64,000 bases of DNA, from positions 1-64,000 of the forward strand of contig JAYMSP010000086.1 in NCBI GenBank assembly GCA_036897095.1, given 5' to 3'. The notes under the pieces were generated by a model. That model saw only the letters and a list, made by a program, of their open reading frames with translations, made no database searches and was not told the DNA's origin. The position numbers were made by a program, and so were the translations under genes. Shown here in pieces: positions 1-12,105 of the stretch (its first letter is position 1; every line of letters starts with the position of its first letter). Source of the DNA: Plantago elongata (lineage: Eukaryota; Streptophyta; Magnoliopsida; Lamiales; Plantaginaceae).

Positions 1-788
1 CACGTATCACTCTCTCGTAATTTATGGATATAATTGTTTAATATAATCCTTAAATAATTTTTAAAATATAAAAAAAATATTGCACATTTTATTAAATATA
101 AAATAAATAAAAAATTTCAAACACGCGATTTGTTACAATAAACTTTTCAATTAGGTTTTTGAATTTTGAAGTGATTTTATTTTTTATTTTTTATAAATTA
201 TTTTTAATAGAGATATATTTTTATATTAATAATTTAGTAATATAGTTAAAACTTAGAATTTATTTACAATTAATAAAGATGATAGTATTCACGTTTACGT
301 CAACCGTATTTTTATATTTTTCAATATGACACGTGTCAGGTAATTAAGTTGTCACATGTCACGAGGTACCTAAATTGGACATAATGTTAATTTAATATAT
401 TAAAATTGAACGACAACAATTAAATGTACATTTCCTCAGAAATATACAACTTATGGTATTTTTTTGAACTTTTCCTAATAGTAATAGATATGTCTAACTT
501 ACGGATTATTAAGGCTCTCTTTGTTATATCGTTGGAGCTGCCATCTCCCTATTCAAATCGAACATTTTACACACAAAAGTTTCAATTTCAATTGAAAAAG
601 TCAACTCAAATTTTATACCAATCGGTCCTAAATTTTGTATAATTTTCAAACTAATCTGCATATCAAATCAATTTGTTTTCGTAAAATAACCATCCGTATC
701 CGATCCGACCATGTAACCACCAAGCCATGGGAAGAAATGGTGTTCAAGGTGAAGCGCATTCGATTCGTTTCTTCATCGTTGTTGTTCC
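1..788. other. AT-rich upstream region, no gene recognised
   Basis: Very AT-rich sequence up to the first coding exon. I see no coding frame with family similarity. The last part should hold the promoter and 5' leader of the oxygenase-like gene starting at 789. An upstream ATG at 727 opens a frame that is out of phase with the gene and overlaps its start; if transcription begins upstream of 727 it would act as an overlapping uORF. Confidence 0.5.
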
Positions 789-2120
789 ATGGAAGAAATG
801 CTCTGCCCATTCCAAATCCAATTCTCCGATCTTCTCCTACTTTCGTCCGACCAACAACCATGTTCACGCGAACAGCTCCAACGCTTAAGCTTAATTTCAG
901 AAAATATACTCCAAAATCTCGGGCCCACCGGGCCGGGCCTTATAGCCATTAGCTGTTTCCCATTAGCGCAAGATCTCAGCCAAAAGCTCCTACCTTTGGC
1001 CCGAAAGCTCGCTCTTCTCAGCAATGAAGACCGGAAAATGATTCTCAGGGTAAATTGCCAAGATTTTGTTCTGTTTTACCACATCAAAATTGAAGCTTTA
1101 CTGTATATATATTTGATTTTTTTGCTGTAAATGTGTCTAATATTGTTCTGGCTAAGTAAATAGGAGCATAATTTGGGAAGTGACGTTCCACTAAAGAATC
1201 TGGATAGAATAGTCTCTTCGTTTGCTATGCAAATGAAATATGGTCAGGAAGAGTTTAATTTCGATGTCAATGCGAAAGCCGTATATGATTCGGAGTTTAA
1301 GGATTTAGGTTTTGCATTTCGTGAATTGGGTTTTTGCTTGATGGAGCTAGGGCTTTGTCTTGCGCGTGTTTGTGATAAGTTAATTGGTGGTTGTGAGCTG
1401 GAACAGAGTTTACTGCAAGGGGGAACGGCGAAAGGCCGGTTAATACATTATCATTCGGTTTCAGATAATGCTGTTCTGGTCCGGAAAGCGTGTAAGAGGA
1501 AAGGTTGCAAAGGAGGTAAAGATAATTTGAAGAAAGATGTTGATTTAGGTGATGGTGGTAAGTCGAATTTGTGGCAGCAGTGGCATTATGATTATGGGGT
1601 GTTTACGGTTTTGACAGCTCCAATGTTTTTGTTGGCGAGTGGAAGTGATGGGCGAGAATGTGAGTCACCGAGTGGGCATTCGTATTTGCAAGTGTTTCAT
1701 CCGGAGATGAATCGTGTACTTAATGTGAAAGTGCCCGAAGGGAGTTGTATTGTTCAGGTGGGGGAAGTTGCAGATGTTTTGTCGAAGGGGAAGCTTCGAG
1801 CAACTCTTCATTGTGTTACCAGACCAGCCGACTTTGATGATTTGAGCAGAGAGCTTTTTGTCATCTTTTTGCAGCCTGCATGGACCAAGAGGTTTTCACT
1901 TTCTGATTATTCCAGGGAGCGGTTAACTTTCAGTTCGAATTTTGGCGCTGAGAGGGTGTATAATGATGAGGAGGAGAATGCAAATGGATTGACATGGAAC
2001 CTTCGCAATATTGTCCCTCCACTATCCAAAAGGTTGCGAGATGGCATGACATTTGCTGAATTTTCAAAAGAAACTACGAAGCAGTATTATGGCGGTCAAG
2101 GTTTGCAATCCAACAGATAG
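789..2120 (+). CDS. 2-oxoglutarate/Fe(II)-dependent oxygenase-like protein, 2 exons
   Basis: Two exons, 789-1049 and 1164-2120, join in phase 0 across a 114-nt GT-AG intron and give about 405 residues. The region around residue 228 reads WQQWHYDYGVFTVLTAP, which supplies the His and Asp of an HxD iron site (H228, D230). A later His sits in RATLHCVTRP (about H303), followed by RELFVIFLQP, fitting the distal His and final strands of a double-stranded beta-helix. This matches a conserved plant family annotated as 2OG-Fe(II) oxygenase superfamily whose substrate is not known to me. A Cys- and Gly-rich stretch near residues 160-200 includes KACKRKGCKGG. The start is the first ATG in frame; a second ATG lies three codons later. 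No signal peptide or membrane segment is evident, so it is probably cytosolic or nuclear. The fold is inferred from motifs; catalytic activity is unproven. Confidence 0.85.
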
Positions 2121-5100
2121 TATGAGGTAATGATAATGTTCTTTGTTCTCCGTATGTTGTCGCTTAGCTAGAAGTTTCTGTTTAAGGGTGAAGAATAGAC
2201 TAATTTGTTCATTTAGCATTTTCTCTGGGATTGATTGCCCGTTTAGTTGTAGCCACTGCATTTTGTTTTAAAATAGACGATCTGATTTATGGTCATTGAC
2301 ATCAATTTCATCAATATTTCCATCTGTTTGGAGTAATTGGGAACACCCACTTAACTTAGTATGTTGTTGAACCCTTCTTTTAGTTTCAGCTGAACCCGAA
2401 TGTGGCCCAACAATAAATTTTAGAAGCCCATTTGTTAATTCAGCTTGAAATTCTTGCACTCATTCTGGGTCGCGACTCGCGTGTGTTGCACAGAAATGAG
2501 GAAGATGTCAAGCATGTTTCTCATGCATTGGATTGGTCAGCCAGCCCATGAGGCTACTCTGGATGCTATATACTTGTATATCAGTATATGACATCCAGGC
2601 CCAATTCATGAGGACATTGCTTGTTTTCTAGGGGAAGACATTGAAGCGGAACTGGATATAGGAGATCATATTCTGAATGATTCTAGTGTTGTTGACGATT
2701 TTTACCCCACTAGTTACAAGAGTATACGATGAAAGAAAATCCTGGAAGAAGGAAATGAGTTCTAAATAAGGAAATCTATATACTGTTTCGTGTTCAGTAA
2801 TCTAAATAAGGAAATCTATAAAGAAAATCCAGATGTTGCTTTTTATGAATTTCAGTAATATGACCAAACGGATACGACTGCTGTTTCTTAGGTTTGTAGT
2901 TGTACTGTTTCTTTCCTGCGGGTCTATTAGTATCTCCAAGCAAGTTTTCTAGCCGGTGGACATGAATTATAGAATCAGGGTATTTGAATTCTCCATCCCA
3001 AAATTGATTGTTAGTTCTCTTCTATTCCAATCTTAGTTTTAATACCCAACGAGCTGAAACCTGGAAAATAAAGCAATAGAGAAAGAAACACAGGTAAGTA
3101 AGCAACATAAATGCTTTCATTAGTCATTGGTGTGTGACTTCCAAAGAGAGGGAACGAAAAGATGGAAATAAGGAAAGAAACGACAGTTGCCTGTGTCGTT
3201 AAGTTAGCAAGTCGGGTCATTTTTTATCTCTGCTGGACTCGTGGTATCTCCCTGAACTTCGAAGCTGGAACTGTACGATAGTACTGTCACCTTCTATACT
3301 GTGTATAGTATTATTCCCTTCGTTTGTCGTAGCTCGACTGTACTGCCGTAGATTGAAACACAAAGAATCAAAGCAGAATGTATGCCTGATGTTTTTAACG
3401 GGATTGTGAATTGGTGTGACTTGTAACTATAGAGAACAAGAACCCTGTCTTCTCTTTCTCTGTGCTTATATTCTTTCACTACTAAATTCCAAGGTATTTC
3501 TTCTTGTCTGCTTCTTCCAAAATCCAAAATAGTCCCCCTATTCTGCTACTCCTTCATTCAGAGACATAAGCGTGCCTTATAGATTCATATGACAACAAAG
3601 CATCTATCACATGTTTTCAAATTTGGTGACTTGCTGTCCCCATTTGAATAGTCTCTAATAAAAGCCGTATTGAAAGTGGTTGATAATATACCAAATTTGT
3701 ACTAATCAAACATTTAACGTGTTCCTGGCAAGTCTTAGGCAATCTTATCTTTCTGAGTTTCTGGTGATTGTGTGATTGTTAGCGTTAAGTTACGTTCATA
3801 CTGAGTTTCTGGTGATTATGTCATTGTTAATGTTAGGTTATGCGGTTATGCCAATGTGATTGTTAATGTTAACGCTAGGTTATGTCCGTACCAAGTTTTT
3901 GGTGATCATGTGAACTTACAACCTGGAGACAGAATTTTGTCATTAGGCAATGACGGTACTGGTTCTTACTCCAGAGCAGATTTAGCTGCAGTCCATGACA
4001 CTGTAGATACATGTTACTTGCACAAATTCCTGAATCTGATACTTGTGAGTTGCAGTGTGACTGAGTTATGATAATCTGAAACCTTATTAAAAAACGCTTC
4101 AATGTTCTAATAGCATGTCTTTCTTGGTTCCTTATTTATCTTCGCGTATTTCCTGATGCTGGTTAGATGATTAAGAACACTTAAACTCAAATACAGTACT
4201 AATCTTCTTGAAGATTCTCTTTTTCTCTGAGAACCTCTTGTATTCGTACGAAGTTGCGTAAAATCGGATCGTAAAAACGGTTTCTACCCTCTCATTGCAT
4301 TAGTGGGCCCAGAAGCTACAGTGAGGGGAATTGTCTGTGGTTGATTAGGAGAAAAACAGATCCACTACTCTGTTTAGCTAGTGCCTATGTTTTAGTCTTT
4401 ACTATATCAGTACAAGTCCACTAGAGTATAGTTGCAGTGGAACATGATTAGCAAAAGATTAGTGAAAGCCATCATTTGTTTGGGTGAGAGCGTGCTTAAT
4501 AATTGTATATAATGATGATACACGTCTGCAAAAGGTGTGAAAAAAATGAAGAAAACCAAGAAGTGAAAAGGAGAAGACAATGTGAAGAATTTGAAGTTAT
4601 TGAGGCAAATAGAATCATCTTTTTATCGGTAGCAGAAGCTGCTGGTCCTTAAAGAAGATAAAAAGGCTGGTGAAGTAGTTGTATTATACTATAACTCAGA
4701 TGGAAATTTTGCAGCTTTCTTTCTTTCTTCTGTGTTCTTTCATATAATATGCTTCTGTTATTGGAGAAATGTGTGTTCTGCAGAATGGCATGGTATTTGC
4801 ATATGATGACGCATTTTAGGCACGCCTTAGATGGGATAGATAGATGAGATGGGTTCCGTTTCAAGCTCGAACTCCATCATTCTTTTCTGGAGAATTTTAT
4901 ACAATAAACTCGACGCTTAGTTTTAAGTGAAGAATTAATGATTGTGTAATTTGTGTGTTCAGTTATTTTTATATTAGTTTTTGGGTGGTTTTTGTTAATA
5001 GTAATGTGTTTAATTTATCGGACGGATATAAATGATGAATGTATGAAGTTGGTCGGGGGGAGTAGGATTTTTGGGGTCCAAAGAAGGTTGGACTGGTCGG

Positions 5101-5791
5101 GTTATGATGTTGCCATTTCCTTGGTGCGTCTACAATTGTTTAAGTTGTCTCTTGTTTTTTCTTAAATTCTTTCTTGTACGGTACGATCAAAAAGATTCTG
5201 GCCTTGTCCAGTCTCTTGAATGAGTACTTATTCTGACTGGATTAGTTAATTATGTCCGTTCAAGCTTTGATTAACTAACTATTGGATTCAGAACAAACTC
5301 AAACATGACCACCAGAAAGTCCAGAACCAGAACGTCGGAAAGAGTCGAAGAGCATCCAAAAGTATTGCTAAAGCTGTGCGACGCTCCTAGCTAGTGCTAA
5401 TTCGTCGAGTATCAAGGGGTGAATTGATTTTCGGCTTACAGTCAAGTTGAGGGAAGTTTCGGGATTTTCTTCTTTAGCAAACAACTACAATGCATTGTAG
5501 ATTTGGCCATTTAGACATGGATATGATATCCTTGGTGGAACATATTCATATGACTTAATATAATATGTGATCCAAGAAAGCTCGCTTATTCCATTAGGAC
5601 AATGATCAAGGTTGAGTTGCTTTAGTTAGAATCTTTTCCATCATGATGATAAATTGTTATTAGATTTGGTTGAATCAATCGCCTAATTATATATCTCTAA
5701 TTTCTAATCATGAATTTGTACCTGTCTAATATAGCCACGTTTGCATAGCATAATAATATTATGTTTTCCAGACTAACCTTGTCATTCCCAT
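2121..5791. other. Intergenic region, no gene recognised; short repeats
   Basis: This 3.7-kb AT-rich stretch holds the 3' end of the oxygenase-like gene and then only short random open frames. A 20-base segment is duplicated exactly 40 bp apart (2761-2780 and 2801-2820). A 48-bp unit is repeated at 3753-3912. A possible orphan exon of about 34 codons (2631-2733) is described under findings. Nothing else is supportable. Confidence 0.6.
3753..3912. repeat. Degenerate tandem repeat, about 48-bp unit
   Basis: The motif CTGAGTTTCTGGTGATT starts at 3753 and again at 3801, a period of 48 bp. A third, more diverged copy (CAAGTTTTTGGTGATCATG) follows near 3890. Between copies the sequence contains repeated GTTAATGTTA-like strings. 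No coding role is apparent. Confidence 0.7.
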
Positions 5792-5863
5792 TCCGTTGTC
5801 GTCCAGCGGTTAGGATATCTGGCTTTCACCCAGGCGACCCGGGTTCGATTCCCGGCAACGGAA
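5792..5863 (+). tRNA. tRNA-Glu (anticodon UUC)
   Basis: A 72-nt cloverleaf. The acceptor stem pairs TCCGTTG (5792-5798) with CAACGGA (5856-5862), and 5863 is the discriminator A. The anticodon loop CTTTCAC (5823-5829) has TTC at 5825-5827, so it decodes GAA. The T arm CCCGGGTTCGATTCCCGG contains the pol III B box. There is no intron. A run of five T at 5865-5869 is a normal pol III terminator. The sequence looks like an intact nuclear plant tRNA-Glu, not an organellar transfer. Confidence 0.96.
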
Positions 5864-5864
5864 A

Positions 5865-5869
5865 TTTTT
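5865..5869 (+). terminator. RNA polymerase III T-run terminator
   Basis: Five consecutive T residues begin two bases after the tRNA-Glu 3' end, the standard pol III stop signal. Confidence 0.75.
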
Positions 5870-7557
5870 CCCCCCCACCTAGCCTAATCAAGCAGATTTA
5901 TTTTTGACTGCTATAGCACAAAGTAGATCAAGTACGTAATACTTATACTCAAATTATCATACAACAAGATCACCTTTTATTCTTGAAAGTTGAAACCAAG
6001 ACTTTCTTTAATCTTTCCACTATGAAGAAAGCTAATGTTAATGGTGCATTAACTCCAAAGTCCAAACCATAAACATTACCAGTATTAGTATATATACACA
6101 TTAACATTCCTAATCATGATATTACGGATATCCAACTTTGTTCCATAGCACTAATTTAGCTCGCAAGACGCCAAAAGTTATGTCAAATAGTTTGTTGTAT
6201 TTGCTCATGCACACAAATTTTCGTAACAACAACAAAATCTACCTATCTTATACAAAATCTATAATGGTAACCCTCACCGCAGACTAGTAGGGTCCCGTTG
6301 AGCCACCTCAAACTAGGTCGATTCATCCAACTTCGGAGATTTTGGCTGGGTGATGCACCTAGCTAGTGGTAATTCGTCGAGTGCTTGAAGAAGGGGTTAG
6401 AGCGATTGGTGAATTAGTTTTTGATTCGTAACCTAGTTCACACACATAGCTAGCTCCATATCTTAAATGAGTTTCTTGGCTAGACAAAAAAGTATGAAGA
6501 CAATGACCATGGAAAAGATGTAAACTGAATCCCGGGCAATGCCATGCCAAATTCCCAATCCCGATGTCCAAAAAGAGCAGGAAACAAAAGTGACCAAATT
6601 TATTCCCATTACAACTCAAAAGCAAAAACAAAAAATAAGGGGTCCTATTTAATTCTCAGTCTCAGTCTCACCTTTTACTTTTTATTTTTTTACTTTTACT
6701 TTACTTTCATTTTAACCTTTTCACTGCCTCTCCGAGTACAACCCTATTATTCTCAATGTACAACACGATTAAAGCTGCAACCGGACGAAACCGCAGGCAA
6801 AATTACCACAGGTACTTTTTCACAAAAGAAAAACTGCATTCTTCTTTAATCAGGAAGGAATCGCAAATAGACCTCATTGACCACAGCACCAAATCCCCAT
6901 TGGCTAGGTGGACCAATCTTTGTGCCTAGAGCAACCCATACCTATCTCTAGTTCCCTAGTAAGTTTTTATTAATAGATGATCGAGAGTCGGGTACCTGAT
7001 TGAATAATTATTTGTAAAAAGAATGTCATTCACTATATTTTAACACTATAAATACAGTTAAAGTGCATTTATTCATGTTATATAGCTTGTAATTATAGCC
7101 AAAATGTATTTTCCTCCATGTAATTTGATTATTTTTTGATTGCTCAATTTTGACAAGTTATGTGTATGAATTAAGGGTTATGTTTACCAAATAAAAACAG
7201 TTCATATGCTTGTCGATAAACTAGTCAATGTTGTATGGAGTTGTTTATTTAATTAATTAACATCTTAAAGCTACTTGATTGGTTAAATATAAGATATACA
7301 AATAATTCATATATCTATCAAAACTAAGCTAATTGAATAAACTTCTTAGTTTATCAGCTAATCGTTTACGTAACAAGCTTTTACGATAATAAGTTAGCCG
7401 GGATGACAAAATAGTTGATAAGCTAGTGCTAAACTGAGCGATTGTGTCTGAAAGTGAACTCCGACTACGATTTCTGAGGGTAAAATTGGCATTTGGCTAG
7501 AATTTTGGGAGATATTTGGGAGCCCACAAAAGCTCATCCCAATCATTAAACTCCCAC
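5870..7557. other. Intergenic region between tRNA-Glu and FORKED-like gene
   Basis: AT-rich sequence without a supportable gene. The segment near 6352-6425 resembles 5385-5440 on the other side of the tRNA (shared CTAATTCGTCGAGT-type core), suggesting a dispersed repeat pair. The last several hundred bases should hold the promoter of the gene at 7652. Confidence 0.5.
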
Positions 7558-7564
7558 TATAAAA
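7558..7564 (+). promoter_or_regulatory. Probable TATA box of FORKED-like gene
   Basis: TATAAAA lies 94 bp before the ATG at 7652. It is followed by a C- and A-rich leader typical of plant 5' UTRs. The position fits a TATA box with transcription starting near 7590. Confidence 0.6.
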
Positions 7565-7651
7565 CCCACTCACTCAATTGCAAACATTTTCCACTAAACT
7601 CACCAAACTTTCCTTAAACACTCATCACTGACAAAATCCTTCCAGCAGACC

Positions 7652-10600
7652 ATGCAAACCAGCACCACAACTACCACTAAAATGGACTCCTTATGGGCCG
7701 AAAAGGGCCCGAACGGAGATATCCAGCTACCGGAAAGCCCACGTGGCCCGATGGAGTTTCTCTCCAGGTCATGGAGTGCCTCTGCTTTTCAAGTTTCCAA
7801 AGCACTCACACCTTCTTCTTCTTCCATCATTCCAAAATCAGCCATACCTGAAAATGTTGCTGGAGAAGAAGATGATGATTCTGCTAAGCTGCTCGGAAAC
7901 ACGTTCTCTTTCGCTTCTTCTGCGACTTCCCAGCTCATTATTGACCGGATCATGTCTCAATCGGTTAGTGGTTGGTTTATCGTAAAATGTTCAAGAACTG
8001 GTCTTTTTTTAGTAAAGGTGAAATCTTTTTTTTACCGTTTTGGTAAAAGTTTGGTTTTTGGTTCGGAAATGTAGGAGATTTCGCCATTGACGTCCGGCAG
8101 GCTCTCGCATAGTAGTGGACCTTTGAATGGGTGTCTTACCGAAGAGATGGAGAGTCCTCCGATTTCGCCTTCAGAAGAGTATGAAGATGTCGTCAAGGTA
8201 CTATTCGTTCTTTTTAAATGTTTACTTTTTGACATTTTGAATCTAAAGATTACTAATTTTATTAAAATTAGTCTGTTTTAGTTTGTTGAAATTGGATATA
8301 AAGTGCACGTTATGATGAAAAAATATAATGTATGTGAGAGAGTTACTTGGAGTATACTATAAGGATTTGCTTATTTATAGAGATTTCTAAATGGTAATGA
8401 AACTTCATCATTTGTTATGGAAGGAATGGATTAGTGGAGTGGGTAGGTATGGATTATACACCATTGAAATATAAGTGGTCGTGACACAAAAAATGATCAT
8501 GTTCATGTTAGTCGTAAGACATTTAGTCAATATTATGTCGCATTATATTGAAATATGTCAGTGTTGTTTTATGTTAAAAAGCACTCTAGATTCTAGTGAC
8601 GTGCATGTATTTAGTGTGGCTAAACGACTAAACCATATCAAACCGGAGTGACTTGTAACAATAACTATATAAACGAGTTTCTTCGAGTCAAGTCTAGTTC
8701 AGTTAAACTGAACTCGCTAGGTCATAAAACAGAGTTCGAGTGTGACTCGAATATCTTGTCGCGAGTGAGCCAAGCACTCATATGCTCAACTCCTTTCCAC
8801 TACATATATGATACATCTCATTTGGCTATTCTTAAACTTCTTGGATAATGTCTATCAGTCTGTGTAAGGGTTTGAATCAGTAATTTATTCTTGTTACACT
8901 TACCTAGATTGAAGTAGTTGGCAGTTTTAACACATTGATTAGGCTCATATCACTAGTAAAAACTGTGACTAATCCGAAATAAATGAATCACTACTGTTGT
9001 TTTTCATCTTCTTTTGTATAGTAGGTCATTAAATTAAATTTGTTCAGTTTTAGGTAGATGCCTCAATTTTCAAGAGATGATTAGTCAATGATGGGGTCTA
9101 AACGTAAATAAAAAGTTCCATGGGGATTACAAGTTTGTAGCATAATTTCAACTTTCGCGGTTCATACAGCAGTAAAGTGAAATTCTTGCTTTTGTCACTC
9201 TCGATATAACATGAACTTTGGCTTCTTTTCTTTACAACACAGCAAATGAAAAATGCTTGCTTTACACTTTTTTGACTTTCTTCAACAGTTATTTCACATG
9301 GAAACGGATACAACTCTGTTCACTGCCCATCTCTTTTCTTTAAAGTAAAGTGCAAGATGAAATAATATTTTGGTAAAGAAATAGTATAAAGATGATTTAT
9401 GTCACTTAATTGAGTTAAATAGTCTGCATTTGGCTTTAAGGTGAAGCTTTGGATTATAAATGTCTTCTTCCTAGATTAAGACAAAAGTGGATACCAGTCA
9501 TATCATTATCACTCACTAATCTACTTTGGATTTCTTCTTTTTTTCCCTTTCCATTTTAGTAAATACAAAATGCGAACTTTATATTTATTCAATGTGATGA
9601 CAAATGTTTCTCGACTCTCGTCCTCGTAACGACTTTATCCTATGTTGGTTCGTGGCTGCTACACCTACCGGACAACTACGTGTTCTTAATGTGGGGCCCA
9701 GTTGAACGGTTTCTGGTAGTTGCGCTGATCATGTAACTAACATCGAACTTTCTAATGTTATGTCGTCTTAAGATACCAAACATGGATTTCTTTAGATGTA
9801 ATAAGAGATTAGTCTGAGTCGAAATCATTATTCGTACTCATGAATCATGATGACATCTAAACAAAATTCCCATGGGTCCAGAACTGAAACGAGACATGGA
9901 GTGTGCAAGTATCCAAGAAAACAAGTTCATAATGTGATGTGATGAAATTTCTGTTTATGAGTCCTTTGAATCTGTTACCATATTGGTGCTAACTGACTTC
10001 TGTAAACTTACCCAATTAACCCTATTCAATTCAACTCCTATTCATCTTTTACTTAGAAAATCTCACCCTCACATTTACTCAGCTTACTCTAAATTTAGTA
10101 CCATCACACCAATGTACACTTTCAATCAGTCTCTTGTAACTTGCATCCTTTTCCTCTCTAATCAATTTTTTCTACTTTTTTACCTATTTCAATTTCTTTT
10201 ACTATCATCATATCTAGTCCTAGCTAGGTATCCATTTGAGGCATCTAAGTTTACTCCAAAGAATCTTTTAATTTGTACAATCTGACTTTACCACTAGCTG
10301 GATTGATGACAAATAGGACTACTTGAGTATGTTCAAAATTGTGTGACTTGCTATGTAACATTTAACTGTCGATATGACCATTTACTAGTTGAAATGTTGA
10401 TAACACAATGTCACATTTTCAGTATCTAAGAGCAAACAACACCCTGCAACCTCTATTTACCGCCACTCGCAGCAGCGGCTACAACACTGGTGGAACCGGA
10501 ACCCCAGCTGGGAAGACGGTTGGAAGGTGGTTGAAGGAGCGTAGGGAGAAGAAAAAAGAAGAGACTCGGACGCAAAATGCACAGCTCCATGCAGCAGTTT

Positions 10601-11806
10601 CGGTTGCTGGAGTGGCTGCAGCCGTAGCAGCAATAGCCGCAGCCACAGCTGCAGCGTCTGCTAAAGGAAAGGATGAGCAGATGGCGAAAACAGACATGGC
10701 GGTTGCTTCGGCTGCAACCTTAGTTGCGGCTCAGTGTGTGGAGGCAGCCGAGATTATGGGAGCTGATCGCGACCACCTCATGTCGGCTATATGCTCTGCT
10801 GTCAATGTGCGGTCTCACGGAGATATATCGACTCTTACTGCTGCAGCAGCTACAGGTAACGTATAAGTATTAGTACTAAAACTAGAACATTTTCTGCACA
10901 CGTTGAAATTGAATAAGCACTCATTTATTGACAAATTTCTGAACGTTCTTGTATTTTGCAGCGTTACGAGGTGTGGCGACCTTAAAGGCAAGAGCTCTAA
11001 AAGAGGTGTGGAACGTCGCAGCAGCAATACCAATCGAGAAAAGTCTAAGTTTAGGAACAGGGAATAACAACAACAACATCATCAACAACAATAACAGAAG
11101 CAACAGTTCTGGAAGCTCTTGTGAAGAACTTGTTCCTGAAGAGAATTTTCTTGCTGCGTGTAACCAAGAAATGCTTGCTCGTGGAGGTGAACTTCTCAAA
11201 AGAACTCGTACAGGTACAACATTTTGCAAAAAATCTTGATTAATTGCTAAAGAAACTGCATAAAGAAGTCAGGTCTTGATGAAATTGGGAATCTTGCAGG
11301 CGAGCTTCATTGGAAAGTCGTTTCTGTGTACATTCATCGAACTGGAAATGTAAGTAGTCCATTATCGTGCGAATAGGAAAACCATCAATTCTATTGCTCT
11401 TGGCTAACAGTCTCCTGTCTGGTGGTTGCAGGTAATGTTGAAGATGAAGAGCAAACATGTAGGACATACAATAACCAAGAAGAAGAAAAGTAAGTTCCAC
11501 CACATTTAAAATGGTCTGAAGTACACTAACTAATAATGTTTGTGGTTCCAGATTCAAATCATCTAATACTGTTTGCTGTTTAAATTATTAGATGTGGTTT
11601 TCGACGTATGCAAAGACATGCCTGCCTGGCCAGGGAGGCATTTGTTCGAGGATGGAGAGCAGAGGCGATATTTTGGGCTGAAGACTGAGGGTCGTGGTAT
11701 TGTGGAGTTCGAATGCAGGAATGCAAGAGAGCACGAAATGTGGACACAAGGTGTCTTGAGGCTTCTCTCGATCGTTGCTGAGCGAAAGAAAAGGCATCAC
11801 AAATAG
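7652..11806 (+). CDS. VAN3-binding / FORKED1-like protein (DUF828 + plant PH), 7 exons
   Basis: Exons 7652-7963, 8075-8197, 10423-10855, 10962-11213, 11300-11349, 11432-11489 and 11592-11806 join in frame to about 480 residues. The N-terminal half is the auxin-canalisation DUF828 region, with [20 protein letters not shown] near residue 25 and [20 protein letters not shown] ahead of an Ala-rich helix. The last 110 residues (from [17 protein letters not shown]) form the plant PH-like domain. Family members such as FORKED1 bind the ARF-GAP VAN3/SFC at the trans-Golgi and endosomes and help polar PIN localisation and leaf-vein joining; that role is inferred here. Intron 2 is unusually long (2225 bp); the others are short. 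An Asn-rich microsatellite-coded stretch lies in exon 4 (about 11065-11100). The start could also be ATG 7682, ten codons later. The gene converges on LIFEGUARD copy 1, only 299 bp away. Confidence 0.93.
8198..10422 (+). other. Long intron 2 of the FORKED-like gene
   Basis: This 2225-bp intron is far longer than the gene's other introns (58-111 bp). It starts with GTACTATT and ends in TTTTCAG. It contains no recognisable gene or intact transposon. A pyrimidine-rich open frame at 9983-10285 looks non-coding. Confidence 0.7.
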
Positions 11807-12105
11807 CTAAGGACTATGTTAATATCTGGCCTATTAGAACAAGTGTGACTCCAGTTAAGTAAACAGAACACTAGTTTGTGTGTTGATTTAGCTAGATTTG
11901 TGTATTGCCTTTTGCTATTATCACCTCTTCAATTAGTGCTGAATTTGCTCTGGAGTTTGTTACTACATGTTTGTTTAATAAGTTGGTAACTTATCAGATT
12001 TAAGTTGAGTATGATCTGACAGAAATTACAATGTACAATCACTCAGCATCACCAAAACAAGCAGAACATAAACAGAATAAAGCTGAAGCGAAACTAATTG
12101 GCCAT

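Noticed and set aside
635-952. 105-codon plus-strand frame overlapping the oxygenase-like exon 1
   Set aside because: It is in a different phase from the conserved exon; the 789 start joins exon 2 in frame, this one does not.
4953-5165. 70-codon hydrophobic frame
   Set aside because: No family similarity or gene context; AT-rich sequence often gives Ile/Leu/Phe-rich chance frames.
10479-10697. Minus-strand Ala-rich open frame opposite FORKED-like exon 3
   Set aside because: It is the antisense shadow of an Ala-rich coding region (GCN codons read as Ala/Gly-type codons on the other strand).
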